From: Paenibacillus helianthi
GTDB lineage: Bacteria; Bacillota; Bacilli; Paenibacillales; Paenibacillaceae
DNA: 64,000 nucleotides
Assembly (NCBI RefSeq): GCF_001909055.1
Contig: NZ_LVWI01000001.1
Span: forward strand, 1 to 64,000
Reading direction: 5' to 3'
The translations under genes and the position numbers were made by a program. This document shows positions 26,294 to 32,580 of this stretch, piece after piece. Positions within the stretch are counted from its first letter, which is position 1, and each line of letters begins with the position of its first letter. The notes beneath the pieces were generated by a model that had not been told where the DNA came from, did not search any database, and worked only from the letters and a program-made list of their open reading frames with translations.

Positions 26294-26944
26294 ATGTCGC
26301 CTAAATTATCGAGCAGCCGAAAAGAATGGAGAAGCCTGCAAATCCTCGATGCGGCTAAGCGGGTTTTTGCCGAGAAGGGCTACGGGGCAGTCACACTAAA
26401 GGATATTATCGATGAAATCGGTATGAGTCGGGGCTGGATTTACTTGTACTATCAGACCAAGGATGAGATCTTCGAAGCTCTGTTAGACCATCAGGACACG
26501 GAGCATGATCGGTACCTAGAGATGATTCTGGAATCTTCGCCGTCCATTTGGGATGTAATTACTACGCTGTATTCGCAGCAGCTGCAAGACCTTCAGCAAT
26601 CACCCAATGGCGGATTAATGCCGGCCTTCTATGAATATTTCCTGATCGGATGGCGCGATGAGACACGCCGTGGACTGCTCCTCAACCGTTATGAACGGGG
26701 AATCGCCCAATTTGCAGAACTGCTTCAGACCGGAATTGACCGCGGTGAGTTTTTCCCTGTCATGGACGTTACGGACATCTCCAGACTAGCCGCTTCCTAT
26801 CAGGAAGGCATTATGACCCATACCATCACTGTGGGTCTGGAGAAGGCGAACACCCGAATGCAGCTTGAGTCGCTCGTCCACTACTTGCAAGTTCTGCTCA
26901 AACCTGTGCTTATCAGAGAGCACCATAGGGAGGAAATTGAATGA
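26294..26944 (+). CDS. TetR/AcrR-family transcriptional regulator of the biosynthetic locus
   Basis: A 216-residue regulator. The N-terminal helix-turn-helix region (ILDAAKRVFAEKGYGAVTLK, then IIDEIGMSRGWIYLYYQTKDE) is typical of TetR proteins; the rest is a divergent helical ligand-binding domain. I place the start at 26294 (GGAAAGGA about 8 bases upstream). A longer frame from 26216 would start inside the palindromic operator and is unlikely. It overlaps the exporter gene by ATGA, so the two are probably translated together. The ligand might be the lipopeptide or an intermediate, with the exporter as target; this is inference from context. Confidence 0.88.
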   Translation: MSPKLSSSRKEWRSLQILDAAKRVFAEKGYGAVTLKDIIDEIGMSRGWIYLYYQTKDEIFEALLDHQDTEHDRYLEMILESSPSIWDVITTLYSQQLQDLQQSPNGGLMPAFYEYFLIGWRDETRRGLLLNRYERGIAQFAELLQTGIDRGEFFPVMDVTDISRLAASYQEGIMTHTITVGLEKANTRMQLESLVHYLQVLLKPVLIREHHREEIE

Positions 26945-28221
26945 GGACGCTCTTTCGCAATCCAATGTTCAACAAGTTGTTCATTGCCGCTTTTGCCTCG
27001 CAGCTGGGCACCGTGGTGGGGAACATGGCATTCGCCTACTATCTGATCGACAGGTACAGCGAGCGGCCGGCTTTGGCCACTACAGCAGAGCTGATGTATT
27101 CTCTGCCCACCCTGGCGGTCTTCTGGATCGTCGGCGTCATCGCGGACCGGTTCGACCGCAAGAATATTGCCGCCTATAGCGACTGGATACGGGCGGGACT
27201 AACCTTGCTGCTGCTGCTGTTTGTTCATTTCAACGTGCTTTTCGCCTGTTTTTTGGTGCTATTTCTGCGTAGCTCGATATCCAAATTCTTCGGTCCTGCG
27301 GAAATGGGACTTCTGCAGGGCAGTATCGACCAGGACCAATATGTCCAGGCTTCGGGGCTGAATCAAATGGTGATGGGGCTGTTTATGCTCTTCGGCATGA
27401 GCCTGGGGGCTACGGCCTATCATTTTATTGGAATTGAAGGCGCCATCATCGTCGACGGACTCAGCTTTTTATTGTCCGGCCTGCTGCTTGCCTGGGGGGA
27501 TTTCCCAGAACATGCCCGTACCCCCAACGGAAAAAACCGTATTCGTGAGCTCCGGTTCTCACTGCTGCTGAAGGATTTTTGGCAGGGCCTCCGCTATATT
27601 ACAGGAAATCGACTGCTTATGGTTCTGATCAGCGGTTTTCTGTTCTTTGGCATTGTGAACGGCGTATTCGCCGTGCTTCCCATCTTCGCCATGAAATACA
27701 AGCTCAGTCCCGATAATTATGTCGTTCACTCTTCGCTGATTACCGTCTTTCTGGGCGTCGGCTTTCTGCTCGGCAGCGTCTTAGGCCCCCGGCTGATTCG
27801 CCGTTTCACAAGAGCGCCGATCCTGATTGCGGGTCTGTTCATCTCCAGCCTGCTCATTACGGGACTTGGGTTAACCGAAAGGATTGAAGTCTATTTTTTC
27901 CTTGTAATGCTCGCTGGAATCGCCATCGCGCCCATCAATATCGCGCTCGGTAGCTGGTTGCCAGAGCTTGTTCCTCCGCAGAATATGGGCCGTGTTAACG
28001 CCTTGATTGAGCCGGTAATGATGCTGGGCCATTCACTGGCTTTGGGGGGCATCGCGCTAGCCTTTCCGGCCTTGATCTCCGTCACCTGGCTTCACTACAT
28101 ACTTGGCTTTTGCACCATAGTGGTCAGTTTATTTTATCTGGCTGCACTACCACCGCTGGTCCGCAAGCGCATGATGAAGGTGACGTCGGAAGGGACAATC
28201 GCGGAAGGGGAGCGCGCATAA
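26941..28221 (+). CDS. MFS exporter (enterobactin/macrolide-efflux type)
   Basis: A 426-residue integral membrane protein of the major facilitator superfamily with about 12 hydrophobic segments and the A-motif-like loop GVIADRFDRKN between segments 2 and 3. Its closest recognisable style is the EntS/MefA-like efflux group. It overlaps the TetR gene by 4 bp and is divergent from the NRPS operon, so export of the peptide product or self-resistance is the likely job. No other transporter is present in the cluster. The substrate is inferred from location only. Confidence 0.87.
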   Translation: MRTLFRNPMFNKLFIAAFASQLGTVVGNMAFAYYLIDRYSERPALATTAELMYSLPTLAVFWIVGVIADRFDRKNIAAYSDWIRAGLTLLLLLFVHFNVLFACFLVLFLRSSISKFFGPAEMGLLQGSIDQDQYVQASGLNQMVMGLFMLFGMSLGATAYHFIGIEGAIIVDGLSFLLSGLLLAWGDFPEHARTPNGKNRIRELRFSLLLKDFWQGLRYITGNRLLMVLISGFLFFGIVNGVFAVLPIFAMKYKLSPDNYVVHSSLITVFLGVGFLLGSVLGPRLIRRFTRAPILIAGLFISSLLITGLGLTERIEVYFFLVMLAGIAIAPINIALGSWLPELVPPQNMGRVNALIEPVMMLGHSLALGGIALAFPALISVTWLHYILGFCTIVVSLFYLAALPPLVRKRMMKVTSEGTIAEGERA

Positions 28222-28250
28222 TTATATTTTTCGTTCTGCCCACAACATAG

Positions 28251-28276
28251 AAGGGCCGGGGCTTGTCCCCGGCCTT
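28251..28276 (+). terminator. Terminator after the TetR-exporter operon
   Basis: An 8-bp GC-only stem (28254-28261 with 28267-28274, 5-nt loop) follows the exporter stop by about 30 bp. Only a weak T-rich tail (ttgtt) follows on the plus strand, so termination may be partial. Confidence 0.6.
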
Positions 28277-28284
28277 GTTGCAGT

Positions 28285-28542
28285 CTATTTCCCCATTGGA
28301 AATTCATCTCTGGAGTTAGTTCTACCAGACTGTACATCGAATTGACCCTTAATTTCTATCAAACAATCTTGCCTCAAGTTTAATATGTCAATTAATAAAA
28401 GAATAATTGTTGCATACTGCTCATCAAGACTGTTAAGGTTTCTCAAAATCTGTTCCCAAACATAGTCAGAATACTTTAACGTGTAGCAGGCAAAAAAAAT
28501 CGTACAGAATATAGGCCCTGCTTCATATATGTATTTTGAAAA
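28285..28542 (-). pseudogene. Possible gene remnant, 85 open codons without a start
   Basis: A minus-strand frame of 85 codons ends at TAG (28285-28287) and has no ATG or ribosome site; it is preceded by a stop at 28543-28545. The translated text has a protein-like composition (segments such as YSDYVWEQILRNLNSLDEQY), and the AT-rich codon use differs from the NRPS genes. It may be the tail of a decayed gene, or chance. I do not recognise a family. Confidence 0.25.
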
Positions 28543-28624
28543 TTAAAAGATTACGGGTTTTGGGTAGAAGTACTCTTTGTTTTTCACCTGAGAATCTCTT
28601 CAACCGTTGAACATAGATTTATAC

Positions 28625-28653
28625 TAAAAAACGGCTGCCTCTAAAGGCAACCG
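28625..28653 (-). terminator. Terminator of the FusB-type gene
   Basis: On the minus strand an 8-bp stem with one G-U type pair (arms 28646-28653 and 28632-28639) is followed by a run of T (complement of 28625-28631). It lies 10 bp after the stop codon at 28664. Confidence 0.85.
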
Positions 28654-28663
28654 CATCGATGAA

Positions 28664-29311
28664 TTATTTACGAACGGAGACAATGAACTTTTCCAGCGAA
28701 CTAGTATCGGTGATACTCTGATTACATGCATGGCCGTCCATACATACGTATTGGCCAATGGAAGAATATTGATCGGGCAAAGCACCCGCAGGCTTCGTCT
28801 TGACTGTTATGAACGCAAGCTCCTGATGCCGGTTGCAGAACATGCAATACCCTTTTTTGTGTGTCGGTGTTATTCTTCCCTCGATGCCGATGAACTGTCC
28901 TTCGAATGGATAGACAATATATAATTTGTTCGTGGCTATGTCTACCCAGCTCAGATACGTGACATATCTAAAGTCGATGGATTGCAGATCAGGTACCTTC
29001 AGCTTCTTATTTTTTGGAAAAAGTTTCTGGATCTGCTTCAGTGTAATCGGTGGAAATGGCTCCAGATAGGGTTCTAATGCAATAAGATAATTCTGAAATT
29101 CATGTGCTGTTTCCAAGCTCGATACTTGCTCCAGCAGGTGTTCCCGCTCTGTTGTCAGAGAAGAAAACGCTTCAATCATATTCACAGCTGTTCGATATCT
29201 TACTGTTTTCAAGACACTCTGATCCGCGACGGATCGCAGTGTTTTCTGAAGAAATTCGGCTTGTTTCTTAATGACATTATATTGATGGTTTCTAATAAAT
29301 GGTGTATTCAT
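28664..29311 (-). CDS. EF-G-binding protein, FusB/FusC family (fusidic acid resistance type)
   Basis: A 215-residue cytoplasmic protein. Residues 1-85 form the helical N-terminal part of the family. The C-terminal part is the treble-clef zinc domain, recognised by CMFCNRH (Cys156, Cys159) and CMDGHAC (Cys190, Cys196). Proteins of this family bind elongation factor G and help release it from ribosomes stalled by fusidic acid. The length matches the family (about 210-215). An AAGGGG ribosome site lies 10 bases before the ATG, inside a potential hairpin. The gene has its own promoter, a short leader ORF and a structured leader upstream, and its own terminator, so it is a monocistronic, probably drug-inducible unit. 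Confidence 0.85.
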   Translation of the reverse strand: MNTPFIRNHQYNVIKKQAEFLQKTLRSVADQSVLKTVRYRTAVNMIEAFSSLTTEREHLLEQVSSLETAHEFQNYLIALEPYLEPFPPITLKQIQKLFPKNKKLKVPDLQSIDFRYVTYLSWVDIATNKLYIVYPFEGQFIGIEGRITPTHKKGYCMFCNRHQELAFITVKTKPAGALPDQYSSIGQYVCMDGHACNQSITDTSSLEKFIVSVRK

Positions 29312-29323
29312 AGCTCTTCAGCC

Positions 29324-29456
29324 CCTTATTTTTGTTGAAAAAACATAAGGTGCAAAGCCGTTATTAGAAACGATAAAGTCAAGTATGGGCGATCGGATCT
29401 TTCTCTTCTCTCGCCCTCACGCAAAGTATCGCCCCTGAATTAGGCTTTGCATGAGG
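29324..29456 (-). promoter_or_regulatory. Structured leader RNA with alternative hairpins upstream of the FusB-type gene
   Basis: On the minus-strand RNA several complementary pairs occur. (A) 29445-29456 with 29415-29426: 12 bp with one G-U. (C) 29443-29451 with 29351-29359: 9 bp perfect. A and C share the same 5' arm and exclude each other. (B) 29428-29434 with 29387-29393: 7 bp, which uses the loop of A. (D) 29345-29350 with 29324-29329: 6 bp, which covers the AAGGGG ribosome site of the FusB-type gene. The shared arm is the end of a 16-codon leader ORF. The layout is that expected for ribosome-mediated attenuation. Confidence 0.7.
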
Positions 29457-29490
29457 TCTTCCTAGCTAATGAGCAATTCGGTTTTGCCAT
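29440..29490 (-). CDS. 16-residue leader peptide of the FusB-type gene
   Basis: A short ORF encoding MAKPNCSLARKTSCKA, with AGGGGG 8 bases before its ATG and a promoter about 85 bp upstream. Its last codons and stop form the shared 5' arm of two mutually exclusive hairpins in the leader. Stalling of a ribosome in this ORF would change the pairing downstream. Peptides of this kind control erm, cat and ABC-F genes; for FusB-type genes I infer the role from position and structure. Confidence 0.65.
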   Translation of the reverse strand: MAKPNCSLARKTSCKA

Positions 29491-29582
29491 CAGTACAACC
29501 CCCTGTCAGATGAACACTTTACTGTAAGAAAGACAAGGAACATTTACAGCGTGAAGCTAATAACTTCTTATCTTTCGAAAAA

Positions 29583-29611
29583 AGTATAGCAGGGAATTCA
29601 GAAAGTCGCAA
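29583..29611 (-). promoter_or_regulatory. Promoter of the leader and FusB-type gene
   Basis: TTGCGA (29606-29611) and TATACT (29583-29588) on the minus strand, 17 bp apart. Transcription should start near 29576, giving a leader of about 265 nt before the FusB-type start. It lies just after the stop codon of the oxidoreductase gene. Confidence 0.7.
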
Positions 29612-29615
29612 TTCA

Positions 29616-30743
29616 TCAGTCTTCATCTATTGCATTCCGGATATCATAATCACTTACGTCTATTTCCATTTCCCTTTCAAGAGCCATCCTCGCCAATTGC
29701 CTTCCTAAATAAGGGCCCATGGTTAACCCTGAAGCTCCGAGGCCATTTGCTGTAAGCAAACCTTCCCAGCCGGGCACATTCCCGATAACAGGAAGAAACC
29801 CAGGCGTAAAGGGGCGAAAACCGACTCTCGTCTCCAGAAATGTGCTGTTTGCTAAACCAGGTGCAAGATCGATCCCCTTATTCAGAATTTCCTGGATTCC
29901 GCCAGCAGTTATCCTGGTATCGTACCCTTCTATATCATTTTCGTGTGTCGATCCAATAACAATCCTACGTGATCCCATTGAAAGCAAATACTGATCATTT
30001 GGCGGAATAACTACTGGCCAGGCATCTGTGTCTTGACGGTCCGGAACCTCTAAGTGAACGATTTGAGCTTTTTGAAAATGGACTTTAAAATCAATGCCTA
30101 AAGGCTGCAGCAATAGATTGGCCCATGCACCCGCACATACAAGGATGAGATCTGCCGAAAAGTGTTGAGCTCCTACATTTACTCCGGTTACATGGTTTGC
30201 TAGATGTTCAAGCCTGGCCTCCCCGCTGACAAAGACAGCCCCATTGTGCTGTGCCGACCGTATGAGAGCATCGCGCAGTGCACGACCATCTACCCGGGCT
30301 GCACCGCTGATACGAATGGAGGAATAACCTTCTGCCAGCAATGGAAAAAGCTCACGGGTCTGTGTTGTGTTGAGCCGTGTAATATCTCCGATTTCCGGTG
30401 CATCTGTCTTTCGTAGTTTTGCCCGTTCCTCCATCTGTCCCAGTTTCATCATGTCATGATGTATACTAAGAGCACCTACCTGAGCATAGCCGGTATCAGT
30501 CTCCCCTTCGTCCCGAAGCTGTGCAATTAACTCCGGGTAATAACGGGCTCCTGCTTTGGCGAGACGATACCAAGCCTGATTACGCCGCTGGGACAGCCAT
30601 GGACAGATGATGCCGGCAGCAGCATCGGTGGCTTGCCCTTTATCTTTGCGGTCAACGACTAGGACATCTGCCCCCATTTTGGCTAAGTGATAGGCCGTTG
30701 ATGCCCCAAGAATTCCTGAACCGATTACGATGACTTTCTTCAT
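29616..30743 (-). CDS. FAD-dependent oxidoreductase, D-amino-acid/glycine oxidase (DAO) family
   Basis: A 375-residue flavoprotein. The N-terminus has the dinucleotide-binding motif GSGILGASTAYHLAKMGADV and an acidic end of the second strand (VVDRKD); a C-terminal segment GFRPFTPGFLPVIGNVPGWE followed by ANGLGASGLTMGP is typical of the DAO fold. Enzymes of this family oxidise amines of amino acids such as glycine, sarcosine or D-amino acids. It starts 30 bp after the ABC-F gene and has no obvious promoter of its own, so the two are probably co-transcribed. A role in resistance is not implied by the family. The substrate cannot be determined. Confidence 0.8.
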   Translation of the reverse strand: MKKVIVIGSGILGASTAYHLAKMGADVLVVDRKDKGQATDAAAGIICPWLSQRRNQAWYRLAKAGARYYPELIAQLRDEGETDTGYAQVGALSIHHDMMKLGQMEERAKLRKTDAPEIGDITRLNTTQTRELFPLLAEGYSSIRISGAARVDGRALRDALIRSAQHNGAVFVSGEARLEHLANHVTGVNVGAQHFSADLILVCAGAWANLLLQPLGIDFKVHFQKAQIVHLEVPDRQDTDAWPVVIPPNDQYLLSMGSRRIVIGSTHENDIEGYDTRITAGGIQEILNKGIDLAPGLANSTFLETRVGFRPFTPGFLPVIGNVPGWEGLLTANGLGASGLTMGPYLGRQLARMALEREMEIDVSDYDIRNAIDED

Positions 30744-30773
30744 AAGTCCCTTTCTTCCCTTCCTTAAGCAAGC

Positions 30774-32252
30774 TCAGAGCTCTATGATCTTCGTAGCGAC
30801 ATTGCCGCAGAACTCCCGGTCATGCTCCACAAAAATGATGGTCGGGGTGTATTCCAGCAGCAGCTCTTCTATTTGCATCCGTGAAATAACGTCAACAAAG
30901 TTCAGCGGCTCATCCCAAATATGCAGATGAACATGCTCACTTAGACTTTTGGCGATCAGCACCTTCTTCTTCTGGCCACCGCTGAAAGTGGAAATATCCT
31001 TCTCAAATTGCACTCTGGAGAAATCAAGTTTTCTCAGGATGGATTTGAACAGGCTCTCGTCTATTCCATTGTCGCGGGCGAATTCCGTAAGATTGCCTTG
31101 TAAATGCGAGGTATCCTGGGACACGTAGGAGATTTTGAGCTGACTGTCCTTAGTGAAGCTGCCTGTGTACTGTATATCCTCGCCGCAAATCAGTTTCAGG
31201 ATACTGGATTTGCCGGAGCCATTCTTACCCGAAAGTGCAATGCGGTCTCCTTGCTCAATTGTAAAATCCACATCTGAACAGACTAGTTTCTCACCATAAT
31301 AAATGGAGATTTGTTCAAGCTCTGCAAAGGTATTTTTATGATAAGGAAGCTGTACAATCTCCAGGGTTTCCGAGCTTTCAATGTTTTTCAGCAGCTTGGA
31401 CTTCTGGTCAATTGCCGATTGCTGCCTTTGCTCGATAGATTTAGAACGTTTCATCATTTTGGCAGCCTTATGGCCAATGTACCCCTTATCTACCTTGGAG
31501 CCGGAGTTTCGTGTCCCGTTTTTTGTCTTTTCCACTTCGTGTGACCAGTTTCCTGTTCTTTTGGATGAATCCGCAAGCCGGTTAATATCTCTTCTCAGCT
31601 TCTCATTTTGTGCCAGCTCAAAGTTATCCAAACGCCTTTTATTCTCCCACCAGCTCGAAAAATTCCCTTTCTGAATTTCAATGTTGGTTTTGTTGATAGA
31701 CAGGATATGATCTACACAGTTATCCAGAAAGGCTCTGTCATGAGAGACCAGAATGTAGCCGCTTTTGGTATTCAGATAATCACTGACCCATGTTCTTGCT
31801 TGCATGTCCAGATGATTGGTAGGTTCATCAATGAGCAGAAAGCTGTTTTCCTTAATAAACAATGCGGCGAGCAGCACCTTCGTCTGCTCTCCGTTCGACA
31901 GTGAAGCAAAGGGCCGATAGAGAACGTCTTCATCTACCTTCAGCAAAGAAAGCTCTCGCATCAACTGCCAGTGAATATAATCCGGAAAGATTTCGCTGAT
32001 GACATCCAGGGTCATATTTTCCTTGTTCGGCACAGGGTATGGAAAGTATTCAAATGTTACATTAGCAGAAATGGCTCCAATGTATTCATGTTTACCGAGC
32101 AGCAGCTGCAGAAAGGTGGTCTTCCCTCTTCCGTTCCTCCCCGTAAATCCCAGCTTCCAATCCGTGTCGATCTGAAAATTCACATTTTCAAATATGTTAT
32201 CGTAGCTGCCCTCATAGGCAAACGTCAGGTTGGTAACATTAATTAATGACAT
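30774..32252 (-). CDS. ABC-F ribosome-protection ATPase, Lsa type
   Basis: A 492-residue protein with two ABC domains and no membrane segments. Domain 1: Walker A GRNGRGKTT, signature LSNGEQ, Walker B LLIDEPTNHLD. Domain 2: Walker A GKNGSGKSS, signature FSGGQ, and a divergent Walker B region IWDEPLNFVD. A long basic interdomain linker (about residues 190-290) is where antibiotic-resistance ABC-F proteins reach the peptidyl transferase centre. Length and N-terminus (MSLINVTNLTFAYEGSYDNI) match the Lsa group, which gives resistance to lincosamides, streptogramin A and pleuromutilins. AGGAGG precedes the ATG. The leader contains a terminator just upstream of the ribosome site, so expression is probably induced by antitermination. 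Confidence 0.87.
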   Translation of the reverse strand: MSLINVTNLTFAYEGSYDNIFENVNFQIDTDWKLGFTGRNGRGKTTFLQLLLGKHEYIGAISANVTFEYFPYPVPNKENMTLDVISEIFPDYIHWQLMRELSLLKVDEDVLYRPFASLSNGEQTKVLLAALFIKENSFLLIDEPTNHLDMQARTWVSDYLNTKSGYILVSHDRAFLDNCVDHILSINKTNIEIQKGNFSSWWENKRRLDNFELAQNEKLRRDINRLADSSKRTGNWSHEVEKTKNGTRNSGSKVDKGYIGHKAAKMMKRSKSIEQRQQSAIDQKSKLLKNIESSETLEIVQLPYHKNTFAELEQISIYYGEKLVCSDVDFTIEQGDRIALSGKNGSGKSSILKLICGEDIQYTGSFTKDSQLKISYVSQDTSHLQGNLTEFARDNGIDESLFKSILRKLDFSRVQFEKDISTFSGGQKKKVLIAKSLSEHVHLHIWDEPLNFVDVISRMQIEELLLEYTPTIIFVEHDREFCGNVATKIIEL

Positions 32253-32267
32253 CTGGTGATCCTCCTG

Positions 32268-32309
32268 TATAAAAAAATAAAAGCCGCAAGAAAGTTAATT
32301 TCTTGCAGC
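32268..32309 (-). terminator. Attenuator terminator in the ABC-F leader
   Basis: An 11-bp stem with one G-U pair (arms 32299-32309 and 32283-32293, 5-nt loop) is followed on the minus strand by a long T-rich run (complement of 32268-32282), ending about 15 bp before the ABC-F start codon. An upstream segment (32380-32391) is perfectly complementary over 12 nt to the 3' arm region (32286-32297) and could act as antiterminator. A second small hairpin, 6 bp, lies at 32331-32345. Confidence 0.8.
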
Positions 32310-32391
32310 TCAAATAGATACAGAAAATCAAGCCCCCGAGGGGCTGATTAAGGATCTACCGTTTGAGTGAAAGGAAATGTAACTTTCTTGC

Positions 32392-32442
32392 TTAACAAGA
32401 AATAAAACATGCGAAATCGATCGCATTACAATAGCTGAACAT
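32392..32442 (-). CDS. Possible 16-residue leader peptide of the ABC-F gene
   Basis: A short ORF encoding MFSYCNAIDFACFISC whose stop codon lies directly beside the antiterminator segment 32380-32391. Its ribosome site is weak (GGA, 5 bases from the ATG). An overlapping frame in this leader could encode a longer peptide, so the identity of the translated leader is uncertain. Confidence 0.35.
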   Translation of the reverse strand: MFSYCNAIDFACFISC

Positions 32443-32533
32443 GAAGTCCAGTCTTATAGTGGTTTTATTCTCATATCGATCAGCAAGAAAATCCTACATT
32501 ATCCTCTTCAACTCCGTTCATTTAATTAATTGT

Positions 32534-32562
32534 AGTTTAGCATACACTTTTTTTATGATCAA
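32534..32562 (-). promoter_or_regulatory. Promoter of the ABC-F leader
   Basis: TTGATC (32557-32562) and TAAACT (32534-32539) on the minus strand with a 17-bp spacer. The transcript would begin near 32527, about 275 nt before the ABC-F gene. The promoter starts right after the stop codon of the KdpD-like gene. Confidence 0.6.
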
Positions 32563-32580
32563 CTAGGGTATGCCTATCTG

